Positions 50,231 through 59,237 of a stretch of DNA of 64,000 nucleotides are shown here, one piece after another. Below the pieces are notes generated by a model, which worked only from the letters and a program-made list of their open reading frames with translations, made no database searches and had not been told where the DNA came from. Source of the DNA: Glycomyces lechevalierae. Lineage in GTDB: Bacteria; Actinomycetota; Actinomycetes; Mycobacteriales; Micromonosporaceae. The stretch lies in assembly GCF_027622945.1 (NCBI RefSeq), contig NZ_JAPZVQ010000008.1, forward strand, positions 54,291-118,290. The letters run 5' to 3'. Position numbers and translations under genes: made by a program. The stretch's first letter is position 1; each line of letters starts with the position of its first letter.

Positions 50231-51817
50231 ATGTCCACTCCCGATCCTCGTCGGCGATTCGCCCGGCGCACGGCCGCGGCCCTCGCCGCTGCGGGCCTCG
50301 GCATCGGCGTCGCGGCCCCGGCCGCCAGCGCCGAAGAGGCCCCCTACGACTTCCAGACCGGAGCGTTCCCCGAGGCCGAGTACTGGTACACCGACGGCGC
50401 GCACGTCGGTGTGCCGCAACCCGGTTCCTTCTACGCGAACCCGTTGCTCGAAGGCGATGAGACCATCGCGAGCTTCGAGGCCACGCTCTCGGTCCCGTCC
50501 CAGTACGGCATCACGCTGATCACCGAGGACGAGAACTGCACCTCGGACGGCACCACCATCGCCTGCCTCTACGTCGACACGACCTGGGGCGCCGAGGTCG
50601 ATTTCGACCTGGTGGCCGATGGCGGGATTCCCGCGGGCGAGGAGATCGAGTACACGATCAGCGTCACCGCCGACGGGTACGACACCGAGTACTTCTCCGA
50701 CCTCTGGCAATTCGAGACCGAGGAGGACGAGTACATCTTCTACGACGTCGAGGCCTCCGGTTTCACGGATGTCGAGCCCGGCACCTCGGTCACCCCGGAG
50801 ATCGCCATCGCGAACCCCACTGACACGACGTTCAAGGGCACGTACGTGACCCTCACCGCCGACGAGGAGTTCTTGACGGTCGCGGCCGACTACAGCAACT
50901 GCGGTGAGTTGGAGCCGGGCTATCTCGTCTGCGTGCTGCCCGAGTTCTCCCCTGAACCGGGCACGGTCTACGAGCTGGACCCGAACACGCCGGTTACCGT
51001 GACCCTCGCGGAGAACGCGCCCGGGCCGATCACGTACCGCGCCTGGTTCGAAGCCTCGCCCGTCGGTCCTTTCGACGAGGTGGACTTCTTCGACGCCGAT
51101 GAGGAACTGGCGTTCGTCGAATCCGATCGGGACAGTGTCGAGGGCTGGGGCCTGATCGAGATCGAGTCCGCCGAGAATCTGTACGACCTCGCGGTGAGCG
51201 ACCAGGTCGTCGGGTCCTCGACCCTCGCGATCCCGGTCGGGAACAACGGCCCCGCGGCGGCATTCGCGCGCCAGCACCCGGGTAGCGGCGAGGGTGGCTT
51301 CACCGTGAGCGTCCAGTTGCCGACCGGCGTCACGATCGGTGAGACCGACGAGGGCGTGATCGACGGCGGCTCGTACTTCTGCGCCGTGGCCGACGCCTTC
51401 GATTGGTTCGATGGGATCGACCCGGCGGTCTACGGTGTCGAGCGCCTCGACGTCCAGTGCTGGATCTACGACACGATCGCCGCCGACGGCGCGGTCGAGA
51501 TCGAGCTTCCTGTCGTCATCGCCGACGGCGCCTCCGCCGCTGACGGTCTCGTCGTCGCCCAGCTCGACACGACCGGTTGGGACTTCGACGAGTTCGAGGA
51601 GAACTGGCCGGACCTGAGCGAGGAGGACTACCCGGTCCTCGACGCCGACCTCGAGAACAACACCGCCAAGCTGTCCGTCGGCGACGGCAGCGGCTCCGGC
51701 CAGCTGCCGGTCACCGGCAACGCGCTTACTGCGGTCGTGGGCGCCGCCGCCGCGGCGCTGGTCGCCGGTGCGGTCCTGTTCGTACTGCGTCGCCGCAAGG
51801 CCGCCGCGAACTGGTAA
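50231..51817 (+). CDS. LPXTG cell-wall-anchored surface protein
   Basis: 528 residues. Signal peptide (MSTPDPRRRFARRTAAALAA, cleavage near ASAEEA), then a very acidic ectodomain with beta-sandwich character and repeated VTPEIAIANPTDTTF/VSDQVVGSSTLAIPVGN-type segments, similar to DUF11-like wall repeats. The end is a textbook sorting signal: LPVTG at residues 492-496, a hydrophobic helix and RRRKAAANW. Sortase would link it to peptidoglycan; none is in the window. AAGGAGATCC is an ideal ribosome site. It follows the pectin enzyme and may be an adhesin or substrate-binding protein; no binding family is recognised. Confidence 0.85.
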   Translation: MSTPDPRRRFARRTAAALAAAGLGIGVAAPAASAEEAPYDFQTGAFPEAEYWYTDGAHVGVPQPGSFYANPLLEGDETIASFEATLSVPSQYGITLITEDENCTSDGTTIACLYVDTTWGAEVDFDLVADGGIPAGEEIEYTISVTADGYDTEYFSDLWQFETEEDEYIFYDVEASGFTDVEPGTSVTPEIAIANPTDTTFKGTYVTLTADEEFLTVAADYSNCGELEPGYLVCVLPEFSPEPGTVYELDPNTPVTVTLAENAPGPITYRAWFEASPVGPFDEVDFFDADEELAFVESDRDSVEGWGLIEIESAENLYDLAVSDQVVGSSTLAIPVGNNGPAAAFARQHPGSGEGGFTVSVQLPTGVTIGETDEGVIDGGSYFCAVADAFDWFDGIDPAVYGVERLDVQCWIYDTIAADGAVEIELPVVIADGASAADGLVVAQLDTTGWDFDEFEENWPDLSEEDYPVLDADLENNTAKLSVGDGSGSGQLPVTGNALTAVVGAAAAALVAGAVLFVLRRRKAAANW

Positions 51818-51830
51818 CGAGTGGTTGATC

Positions 51831-51861
51831 GACGGCCCGGACGCATCGCGTCCGGGCCGTC
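51831..51861. terminator. Terminator between LPXTG and yihY genes
   Basis: 14-bp stem (GACGGCCCGGACGC and complement), loop ATC. Core identical to the hairpin at 50069-50097. It serves the convergent LPXTG and minus-strand YihY genes. Confidence 0.82.
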
Positions 51862-51862
51862 G

Positions 51863-52780
51863 CTATTTCTCGGGTTTGTGGAGGCGGCCCGACTCGTACG
51901 GGATGGGGGTGCGCTCGGCCAGGTCGATGGCTTTGCCGCGCAGGGAGGTCGCGGTCCAGGAGGCGGCGAGGAGCATCATCACGTTGAAGAGGTAGAGGAA
52001 GACGAGGAGACCGACGGCGGTGGTGACGGCCTGGTAGGCGGGGCGGTCGGAGACGTGGAGGACGTAGATGCGGCCCACGGTCTTCAACAGCTCCATGCCG
52101 ATAGCGACCGCGACGGAGGCCCAGACGACCCGCCGCAGGGGCATGACGACCCGGGGGAGGGCCTGGAGGAGGACCATCGCGAGGAGGGCGTTCGCGATGA
52201 GGCCCACGAGGATCGAGATGCCGCGGACGACGAGGGCGAGGTTGCCGGTGGCCTCGTCGAGATTGAACCAGGCGAGCACCCATTCGGCGCCGGCGGTGGC
52301 GCCGATGGTGATGAGCAGCAGTACCGAGATGCCGATGAGGATCAGGAAGTCGATCGCCCACCGCAGGAACGGGTTCCCCGGTTGCGCGTCGAGCCCCCAG
52401 ATCTGCCGGATCGCGGCCCGGACCGACTGGACCCAGGCGACCCCGGCGACGACGAGCGCCGCCGAAGCGAAGATCGTGACGGACTTGCGGGAGCTTTCGA
52501 GGACGCCGATGTCGATGACCGGCAGGTTCTGGGAGAGCCACGACTCGACGGACGCGTAGATGTCCGGGAAGTTCAGCAGGTAACCGAAGATCGCCAGCGC
52601 GAGCAGCGACATCGAGAACGCGGCGAAGAAGGCGTAGTACGAGATCGCGGCGGCGAGCTGGCCGCCGTGGACCTCGCCGTACCGTTCGCCCGCGCGCCAG
52701 GAGTGGTCCACCAGATTGGACCGTTTTCGAGCCCCGAGGAGGACGCGGTCCCACCAGGCCCCCAAGTCAGGGAACTTCAC
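51863..52780 (-). CDS. YihY/BrkB family inner-membrane protein
   Basis: 305 residues with six hydrophobic segments. Family motifs: QLAAAISYYAFFAAFSMSLL near the N-terminus, VRAAIRQIWGLDAQPGNPFL, and VGLLVFLYLFNVMMLLAASW near the end. YihY (once misnamed RNase BN) is an uncharacterised integral membrane family. ATG at 52780 is within DNA shared with no other gene. It stands alone, facing the LPXTG gene across a terminator. Confidence 0.87.
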   Translation of the reverse strand: MKFPDLGAWWDRVLLGARKRSNLVDHSWRAGERYGEVHGGQLAAAISYYAFFAAFSMSLLALAIFGYLLNFPDIYASVESWLSQNLPVIDIGVLESSRKSVTIFASAALVVAGVAWVQSVRAAIRQIWGLDAQPGNPFLRWAIDFLILIGISVLLLITIGATAGAEWVLAWFNLDEATGNLALVVRGISILVGLIANALLAMVLLQALPRVVMPLRRVVWASVAVAIGMELLKTVGRIYVLHVSDRPAYQAVTTAVGLLVFLYLFNVMMLLAASWTATSLRGKAIDLAERTPIPYESGRLHKPEK

Positions 52781-52825
52781 GAGCCGATTCTGCCAAAGCC
52801 GGAGCCGCGGGCGCGGCCCGACGCG

Positions 52826-53284
52826 TCAGGGGCGGATGACCCAGGCGTCGGGGTCTTCGAGGAGTTTGGTGACGGAGGTGGGGAGGTCGTCGTTCGCGAC
52901 GGCCGCGAGGGAGACCGATTCGAGGATGTTGCGCTCGGAGACGCGCAGGGCGATCCAGACGTTGGTCATGGCGGCGGCGGTGCCGGTGTAGGGCACCTCT
53001 TCGGGCCGTTCGCCGCGGACGCCGACAAGCGGGCCGTCGACGGCGCGGATGACGTCCGCGAGGCTGATCTGGTCGCCGGGGCGGGCGAGCTGGTGGCCGC
53101 CTTCGGAGCCGCGTTTGGAGGTGGCGATGCCGCCGCGGCGGAGCTGGAGCAGGATCGATTCGAGGAATTTGCGGGGGATCCCCTGGTCATCGGCGATCTG
53201 CTCGGCGGAGACCCAGCGCTCGCCGTATCCGGCGAGGGCCACGGCGGCCCGCAGTGCGTAGTCGACGCGGGCGGACAGGCGCAT
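52826..53284 (-). CDS. Rrf2 family regulator lacking cluster cysteines
   Basis: 152 residues. N-terminal winged helix: MRLSARVDYALRAAVALAGY, VSAEQIADDQGIPRKFLESI, LLQLRRGGIATSKRGSEGGH. Unlike IscR or NsrR there is no cysteine in the whole protein, so it cannot hold a Fe-S cluster by the usual ligands. It is a single gene between YihY and the FadR-type regulator. Targets are unknown. Confidence 0.88.
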   Translation of the reverse strand: MRLSARVDYALRAAVALAGYGERWVSAEQIADDQGIPRKFLESILLQLRRGGIATSKRGSEGGHQLARPGDQISLADVIRAVDGPLVGVRGERPEEVPYTGTAAAMTNVWIALRVSERNILESVSLAAVANDDLPTSVTKLLEDPDAWVIRP

Positions 53285-53391
53285 GGGGACTCCTTCGATC
53301 TCGAGCGGCTGTATTGACTCTATCTCCCTGATGCGGCTTTCCTACCGGCTCAGGGGAGTGCCTGTGAGCCGTCCGGCCCGTTGGCGGTCAG

Positions 53392-54090
53392 TCAATCGTC
53401 GATGAGCAGGCGCAGGTACGCGGCGGTCTCGGCGGCGGCGAGGTCGGCGTCCCCGGCGATGATGGCCTCGATGGCGCGGGAGTGGTCTATGTGGGGTTCT
53501 TCGGCGAGGTTGGGGCCGAGGCCGGCGCGGACGGTCTCGCGGAGGGAGTCGGCGAGTTCGGAGTAGAGCTCGGCGAGGAGCTTGTTGTGGCTGGCTTCGG
53601 CGACGGCCTGGTGGAGGGCGATGTCGGCCGCTATGAACGACTCGGTGTCGTTGACCTCGTGGGTGGCCTCGCGTTCGGAGAGGAGGATGCGCAGGCGGGT
53701 GATGTCGGCTTCGTCGCGGCGGTGGGCGGCGAGGCGGGCGGCTTCGACTTCGAGGCCGCGGCGGACCTCCATGGCGTCGGAGGCGGGGCTGGCGGCGATG
53801 CGGCGGCGGACGGCGGCGGTGACCTCGGAGCGGCCGACGACGAAGGTGCCGGCGCCTTGGCGGATCTCGAGGAGGCCGGCGTGGGCGAGGGCGCGGACGC
53901 CTTCGCGGATGGTGTTGCGGCCGACGCCGAGGAGCTCGGCCAGTTCGCTCTCGGTGGGGATGCGCGAGCCGAGGCCCCATTCGCCGTCGCTGATCTGCTG
54001 GCGAAGCTGCTCGATCACCTGATCGACGAGGGCGGACTTGCGTGTCGACTGCAATGCCACTGACGGACCTGACCTCTCCGGAGCGTCCAT
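53392..54090 (-). CDS. FadR-subfamily GntR regulator (FCD domain)
   Basis: 232 residues. Winged helix: LVDQVIEQLRQQISDGEWGL, GSRIPTESELAELLGVGRNT and EGVRALAHAGLLEIRQGAGT. FCD domain: DAMEVRRGLEVEAARLAAHR, ADIALHQAVAEASHNKLLAE and HIDHSRAIEAIIAGDADLAA, with the Asp/His metal ligands typical of FCD proteins. It diverges from the CynX/NimT-like transporter and has a palindrome over that promoter, so it likely controls transporter expression in response to an organic acid or similar ligand. Confidence 0.9.
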   Translation of the reverse strand: MDAPERSGPSVALQSTRKSALVDQVIEQLRQQISDGEWGLGSRIPTESELAELLGVGRNTIREGVRALAHAGLLEIRQGAGTFVVGRSEVTAAVRRRIAASPASDAMEVRRGLEVEAARLAAHRRDEADITRLRILLSEREATHEVNDTESFIAADIALHQAVAEASHNKLLAELYSELADSLRETVRAGLGPNLAEEPHIDHSRAIEAIIAGDADLAAAETAAYLRLLIDD

Positions 54091-54169
54091 GGCTTGCGGG
54101 GGCCCGCCATGGGAGGGTGCGTGTTTCCCAACACTAGGAGGATTAAAGCAGACAGCCGTCGCGATACCG

Positions 54170-54202
54170 TTGACAGGCCGTCAATTCATCCTATGAATTG
54201 AC
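54170..54202. promoter_or_regulatory. Transporter promoter with FadR-type operator
   Basis: TTGACA (54170-54175) and TATGAA (54192-54197) form a + strand promoter with 16-bp spacing. Perfect arms GTCAATTCAT and ATGAATTGAC (54180-54202, 3-bp spacer) overlap spacer and -10, so binding would block transcription. AT-rich island in GC-rich DNA. Confidence 0.8.
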
Positions 54203-54346
54203 TCCATCCTATCCCAGCGCCCACGGCGAAGCCTGCGAGCCGCAAATGCGTACTGAAGTGTGGACAAGCGTCCGCCGAACGGTTGGATAACGGTTACCCC
54301 CACCGGACCCCGCCCGCCTCCGCCCCACCCGGAAGGAGCCGTCCGC

Positions 54347-55648
54347 GTGACGACGACCGATGCGCCCGCGACCGGTGTTGAGAACCCCGTCGAGAACCCC
54401 GTCGAGAACCCCGTCGAGCACCCCGCCCCCACCCCGCACGCGGAACTCGCCGATCCTCCGGCCCCGACCAGAACGGCCGCCGTCGCGGCCGGCTGGATGC
54501 TCGTGGCGGGCGTCGTCCTCGCCGCCTTCAACTTCCGCACCGCGGTCACCAGCGTCGGCGCGATCCTCGCCGAACTGCGCACCGGCCTCGGCATGTCCGA
54601 GACCGTGGCCGGGCTCCTCACCACCCTCCCGGTCCTCGCCTTCGCCGGCCTCGGCGCCTTCGCCCCGCGCCTCGCCCGCCGCTACGGCCCCCGGGCCCTC
54701 CTCACCGGCGCGCTCCTGGTCATGAGCGTCGGCATGATCGCCCGCGCCTGGGCCCCGAACACCGCGCTCTTCCTGCTCTTCAGCCTCCTGGCGCTCGCCG
54801 CGGGCGCGGTCGGCAACGTCGCGGTGCCCGTGATCGTCAAGCGCTACTTCCCGAACCGCATCGGGCTCATGACCACCGCCTACTCCACGACGCTCGCGGT
54901 CGGCACCGCCGTCGCCGCCGCCGCGACCGCCCCGATCGACCACCTCACCGGCGACTGGCGCCTCGCGCTGGCGGTCTGGGCGCTCCCGGCGCTCATCGCG
55001 GTCGTCCCGTGGCTGCTGTGGCGGCCCGGGACCGCCGCGGCCGGGGCCGCGCCGATCGGCCGCCTCGACGGCGTCCGCCGCTCGCGCCTGGCCTGGATGA
55101 TGCTCGTCGTCTTCGGCAGCCAGTCGGCGATCGCGTACATCCTCATGGGCTGGACGACGACGATCCTCGTCGCGGACGGCATGGCCCCGGCCGCCGCCGG
55201 GTCGATGCTCGGCCTGCTCACGATCGTGCCGATCCCGATCTCGGTGGTCGTCCCGATCCTCACCGTCCGCTGGGGCCCGCGCCCGGTCTTCCTCGCCCTC
55301 ATGGCCTGCTACCCGCCCGCGATCGCCGGGATGTGGATCGCCGGAGGCGGCCCGCTCACCTGGCTGTGGATGGCGCTGTTCGGCATCGGCACCTCGGTGT
55401 TCCCGCTGGTCCTCACCCTGTTCGGGCTGCGGGCCCGCACGCCCGCCGGGACGAGCGCGCTGTCCTCCTTCGCCCAGTCCGGCGGCTACCTCATCGCCGG
55501 GGTCGGGCCCCTCGCCGTGGGCTGGGTCTACGGCCTCACCGGCTCGTTCTCGGCCCCGTTCGGGTTCGTGGCCGCGCTGACCGCGGTCCTCTTCTGCGCG
55601 GGCCTCTACGTGATCCGCGAGCGCTACATCGAAGACGAGCTGGAATAA
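54347..55648 (+). CDS. CynX/NimT-like MFS transporter
   Basis: 433 residues from GTG at 54347, which has GGAAGGAG upstream. About 12 membrane helices from residue 45. Features of the CynX/NimT group: AFNFRTAVTSVGAILAELRT in helix 1, GLLTTLPVLAFAGLGAFAPR, and SFAQSGGYLIAGVGPLAVGW. Known members carry cyanate or confer nitroimidazole resistance; the substrate here is unknown. The cytoplasmic N-terminus holds four 12-bp repeats (54377-54424) encoding a VENP-type tetrapeptide run. It is controlled, most likely, by the divergent FadR-type protein. Confidence 0.87.
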   Translation: MTTTDAPATGVENPVENPVENPVEHPAPTPHAELADPPAPTRTAAVAAGWMLVAGVVLAAFNFRTAVTSVGAILAELRTGLGMSETVAGLLTTLPVLAFAGLGAFAPRLARRYGPRALLTGALLVMSVGMIARAWAPNTALFLLFSLLALAAGAVGNVAVPVIVKRYFPNRIGLMTTAYSTTLAVGTAVAAAATAPIDHLTGDWRLALAVWALPALIAVVPWLLWRPGTAAAGAAPIGRLDGVRRSRLAWMMLVVFGSQSAIAYILMGWTTTILVADGMAPAAAGSMLGLLTIVPIPISVVVPILTVRWGPRPVFLALMACYPPAIAGMWIAGGGPLTWLWMALFGIGTSVFPLVLTLFGLRARTPAGTSALSSFAQSGGYLIAGVGPLAVGWVYGLTGSFSAPFGFVAALTAVLFCAGLYVIRERYIEDELE

Positions 55649-55760
55649 CTGAATAGGGGGACGAAACCGCCGAAACGGACGCCCCCGCAAGGCAGGCCGA
55701 GGCTTCCTCGTGACACGATAGTGCTGTGGACCACACTGTTGTGGATATCGGGGAGGCGAC

Positions 55761-57683
55761 GTGACCAACGAGGTGCTGTGGCTGCCGCGGCCTGACGCGG
55801 TGGAGACGACGAACATCGGGCGGTTCAGCCAGTGGCTGTCCCGCCGGGAGGAGCGCGACCTCACCGCCTATCCGGCCCTGTGGCAGTACTCCGTGGAGCA
55901 CCTGCGCCCGTTCTGGGGCGCGATCTGGGAGTACTTCGGCCTCGGCAAGACCGTGCCAGAGCACCGGGTCCTCGCGGACGAGACCATGCCCGACACCGTG
56001 TGGTTCCCCGACGAGACCTTCAACTACGCCCGCGCGGTGCTCACCGCGCCCGGCGTCGACGAGGACGACGTCCTGGTCCGCGCCTACTCCGACACCCGCG
56101 AACCCGTCGAATGGACCCTCGGCGAGCTCCGCGAGGCCGTCGCCCGCGCCCGCGCGGGCCTCATCGCCCACGGCGTGCGCCGCGGCGACCGCGTCGCGGC
56201 CTGGATGCCGAACATCCCCGAGACCTACGCGCTCATGCTCGCCACCGCGAGCCTCGGCGCGGTCTTCTCCAGCTGCGCCCCCGAATTCGGCGCCAAGGCC
56301 GTGCTCGACCGCTTCACGCAGATCGAGCCGAAGGTCCTCGTGGCCGTCGACGGCTACAAGTACGGCCCCAAGACCATCGACCGCACCGCGGACCTGCGCC
56401 GCGTCGCGCGCGGCCTCGAAGGCCTCGGCTCGCTCATCACCCTGCCGTACATCGGCGCCGAGGTCGAGGGCGAGACCTGGGACCGCTTCTGCGCCTACGA
56501 CGAAGGGGTCGCCTTCGAACCCCTCACCTTCGACCACCCGCTGTACATCCTGTACTCCTCGGGCACCACCGGCCTGCCCAAGGCGATCGTGCACTCCCAC
56601 GGCGGCATGGCGATCGAGCACGCCAAGATGCACTCGCTCCACCACGACCTCGGCGTGGGCGACCGCTTCTTCTGGTACTCCACCACCGGCTGGATGATGT
56701 GGAACTACCTCATGTCCGCGCCCATCGTGGGCGCCGGCGTCGTCATGTTCGACGGCGCCCCCGACCCCGCCGGAATATGGCGCCTCGCCCAGGAGTCCGG
56801 CACCACCTACTTCGGCACCAGCGCCCCCTTCCTCATGGCCTGCCGCTCCCGCGGCATCAAACCCATGGAAGAGGCCGACCTCTCGCTCATCCGCGGCATC
56901 GGCTCCACCGGCGCCCCGCTCCCGGCCGTCGGCTTCGACTACGTCTACGAGCAGATCAGCGAGACCGCCCAGCTCCAGTCCCTCTCGGGCGGCACCGACC
57001 TCTGCACCGGCTTCATCGGCGGCGCCCCCACCGTCCCGGTCTGGCGCGGCGAGCTCTCCTGCCGGTGCCTCGGCGCGGACGTGCAGTCCTTCGACCCCGA
57101 AGGCCGCCCCGGCATCGGACGCGAAGGCGAACTCGTCATCGCCTCGCCCATGCCCTCCATGCCCGTGGGCCTCTGGGGCGACCCGCTCAAGCACCGCTAC
57201 CGCGACACCTACCTCACCGACTTCCCCGGGATCTGGCGCCACGGCGACTGGATCACCATCACCGACCGCGGCTCGGCCGTCATCTCCGGCCGCAGCGACG
57301 CCACGCTGAACCGCGGCGGCGTGCGCATGGGCACCGCCGAGTTCTACGCCGTCGTCGAAGCCATCGAGGGCGTCGCGGACTCCCTCGTCGTACACCTGGA
57401 CGACCCGGGCCAGGACCGGCTCCTGCTCTTCGTCTCCTGCAGCGAAGGCGCGGAGCTCGACGACGACCTGCGCCGGCGCATCAACACCGCGCTCCGCGAG
57501 CAGCTCTCGCCCCGGCACGTCCCCGACGAGGTGCGGCAGGTCCCCGCCGTCCCGCGCACCCTGAGCGGCAAGAAAGTCGAGGTCCCGGTCAAGAAGATCC
57601 TCAAAGGCGTGCCCCCCGAAGAGGCCATCGCACGCGACGCGCTGGCCAACCCTGACGCGCTCAAGGCGTTCATGCGGACATGA
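55761..57683 (+). CDS. Acetoacetyl-CoA synthetase (acetoacetate-CoA ligase)
   Basis: 640 residues from GTG. The ANL-family core is intact: YSSGTTGLPKAIVHSHGG (A3, near residue 263), a STTGWMMWNYLMS segment and GGTDLCTGFIGGAPTVPV (A5), GDWITITDRGSAVISGRSDA (A7-A8) and GKKVEVPVKK with the catalytic Lys (A10, near 603). The N-terminal DTVWFPDETFNYARAVLTAP and the length match acetoacetyl-CoA synthetase rather than acetyl-CoA synthetase. It activates acetoacetate with ATP and CoA for catabolism or lipid building. It stands alone between the MFS and SpoU genes. Confidence 0.92.
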   Translation: MTNEVLWLPRPDAVETTNIGRFSQWLSRREERDLTAYPALWQYSVEHLRPFWGAIWEYFGLGKTVPEHRVLADETMPDTVWFPDETFNYARAVLTAPGVDEDDVLVRAYSDTREPVEWTLGELREAVARARAGLIAHGVRRGDRVAAWMPNIPETYALMLATASLGAVFSSCAPEFGAKAVLDRFTQIEPKVLVAVDGYKYGPKTIDRTADLRRVARGLEGLGSLITLPYIGAEVEGETWDRFCAYDEGVAFEPLTFDHPLYILYSSGTTGLPKAIVHSHGGMAIEHAKMHSLHHDLGVGDRFFWYSTTGWMMWNYLMSAPIVGAGVVMFDGAPDPAGIWRLAQESGTTYFGTSAPFLMACRSRGIKPMEEADLSLIRGIGSTGAPLPAVGFDYVYEQISETAQLQSLSGGTDLCTGFIGGAPTVPVWRGELSCRCLGADVQSFDPEGRPGIGREGELVIASPMPSMPVGLWGDPLKHRYRDTYLTDFPGIWRHGDWITITDRGSAVISGRSDATLNRGGVRMGTAEFYAVVEAIEGVADSLVVHLDDPGQDRLLLFVSCSEGAELDDDLRRRINTALREQLSPRHVPDEVRQVPAVPRTLSGKKVEVPVKKILKGVPPEEAIARDALANPDALKAFMRT

Positions 57684-57795
57684 CCGAGACCTGAGTGACA
57701 AGGGACGCTCAATAACCCGATTTCCTTACGCGGCAAGGGAATTCAGTGAGGTGTGTGCCCGATCGCAGGCGTCCGGCAGATAGTATGCAACGCGT

Positions 57796-57830
57796 CGCCC
57801 CGGTCGGTTTCCCCCGTAGCCGCCGGGGCG
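57796..57830 (+). terminator. Possible weak terminator
   Basis: CGCCCCGG and CCGGGGCG flank a 19-nt loop between the ligase and SpoU genes. No T tract. The rest of 57684-57879 holds nothing recognised. Confidence 0.35.
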
Positions 57831-57879
57831 GCGCTATGTCTCGGGCCCGCCTCGGCGGCCCCTGTGCTCCAATAGGCGC

Positions 57880-58575
57880 GTGACTGACACGACCGGCCCC
57901 GCCCAGCCCCCGCACGACGCGAGCGAACCCGAGAACCCCGTGTTCGAGGACCCCGCGCTGGAGGCGGTCGGCGTCGGCCCCTGGGAGGGCCCGCTCCCCG
58001 CAGGCGAGCACTACGACCCCGACCTGCTGCGCCTGGGCGACCGCCGCAACGTGGTCGACGAGTACCGGTACTGGACCCGGGAGGCGATCATCGCCGACCT
58101 CGACCAGCGCCGCCACGAGTTCCACGTCGCCATCGAGAACTGGCAGCACGACTTCAACATCGGCACCGTCGTGCGCAACGCCAACGCCTTCCTCGCCGAG
58201 TCCGTCCACATCGTCGGCAAGCGCCGCTGGAACCGCCGCGGCGCGATGGTCACCGACCGCTACCAGCACGTCCGGCACCACGCCACGGTGGAGGAGTTCG
58301 TCGCCTGGGCCCGGGACGAAGGCCTCGCGGTCGTGGGCATCGACAACCTCCCCGGCTCCGTCCCGATCGAGACCACCGCCCTGCCGCGCAGGGCCGTCCT
58401 CGTCTTCGGCCAGGAGGGCCCCGGCCTCTCCGAACCGGTGCGCGAGGTCTGCTCGATGATCTGCTCCATCACCCAGTTCGGATCGACCCGCTCCATCAAC
58501 GCCGGCGTCGCCAGCGGCATCGCCATGCACGCCTGGGTAAGGGAACATGTGTTCGGTCAGCGCCCGACGAGATAG
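57880..58575 (+). CDS. TrmH/SpoU family RNA 2'-O-methyltransferase
   Basis: 231 residues from GTG. After a short acidic leader, SPOUT-fold motifs appear: NWQHDFNIGTVVRNANAFLA (motif 1), AVLVFGQEGPGLSEPVREVC (motif 2), and ITQFGSTRSINAGVASGIAM (motif 3), which together form the SAM-binding knot. Family members methylate ribose in tRNA or rRNA. The exact target cannot be told; there is no N-terminal substrate-binding domain of the RlmB type. Confidence 0.88.
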   Translation: MTDTTGPAQPPHDASEPENPVFEDPALEAVGVGPWEGPLPAGEHYDPDLLRLGDRRNVVDEYRYWTREAIIADLDQRRHEFHVAIENWQHDFNIGTVVRNANAFLAESVHIVGKRRWNRRGAMVTDRYQHVRHHATVEEFVAWARDEGLAVVGIDNLPGSVPIETTALPRRAVLVFGQEGPGLSEPVREVCSMICSITQFGSTRSINAGVASGIAMHAWVREHVFGQRPTR

Positions 58576-59059
58576 CGCTGCCTGGCGGCGGTCGCAGGGA
58601 TAACACGGCCCGTCGGATATCCGACCGCCCTTGGGGCTACACGATGTCGCACCCCGGTGGCACTCTGGAATGGAGCACCCGCGTGCTCGGGAGGTCCGAA
58701 GGCGACGACGCCTGGGTACACCGCGTCGCGGCGCGACTCCCCACGGGGCGTTCGCGAACGGCCGGTGTCGGATACCTGACGCTTCCATAGGGTCAAGGGG
58801 TGCGATGCGCCTACATTGAGCCAATGGCAGGTTACTTGGGGTAAGCTCCCGGAGGTACAAGCGAATAGGTTGAATCCGCTGGTAGATAGGCGGAGTCGGG
58901 CGAAAGTGGCACCACCGCGTTACGCTGATCCCGGCACCCGGGCCGCACGGTTCGCACCGTTGGGGCCCAGACAAAACTGAAAGCCGAGTCCTGCTCGTAC
59001 GGTAGACTCGTGCCAGCCTGCGCCAGACGAACGATCGGCCAGGACCCTTGACGGGAGGG
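58576..59059. other. Long intergenic stretch with paired palindromes
   Basis: About 480 bp without a convincing gene. GTCGGATATCCGAC (58612-58625) is a perfect 14-bp palindrome and GTCGGATACCTGAC (58767-58780) is a near copy 155 bp on. Several G+C-rich hairpins can be drawn, but I could not match it to a riboswitch or known small RNA. Confidence 0.5.
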
Positions 59060-59068
59060 GTGAGGAAG

Positions 59069-59224
59069 TTGAAGAAGTTTCTGACTTGGGGCGGACTTGC
59101 GTTCCTGGTGTTCTTTGTAGCCTTCAGGCCAGGCGAAGCCAGCGACGTGGTCGGGAACCTCGCAGGCGGAATCCTCGATGCCGCAAACGGTTTCGCGGCG
59201 TTCTTCACGAACCTCGTGACCTGA
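59069..59224 (+). CDS. Small membrane protein, about 51 residues
   Basis: A short open frame: M(TTG)KKFLTWGGLAFLVFFVAFR, then PGEASDVVGNLAGGILDAAN, GFAAFFTNLVT. One hydrophobic helix (about 4-19) and an amphipathic tail. GGGAGGGG lies 8 nt before the TTG at 59069; GTG at 59060 is an in-frame alternative. The frame ends 13 bp before the PH-domain gene, on the same strand, so they are probably one operon. I believe similar small proteins occur near PH-domain genes in actinobacteria, but could not check. It is too short for usual gene-length cut-offs. Confidence 0.7.
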   Translation: MKKFLTWGGLAFLVFFVAFRPGEASDVVGNLAGGILDAANGFAAFFTNLVT

Positions 59225-59237
59225 TAGCGACGGCACT

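Noticed and set aside
58576..59059. Riboswitch or known small RNA in the long gap
   Set aside because: I compared by eye with the c-di-AMP riboswitch, RNase P and 6C motifs and could not match core nucleotides; a covariance-model search would be needed.
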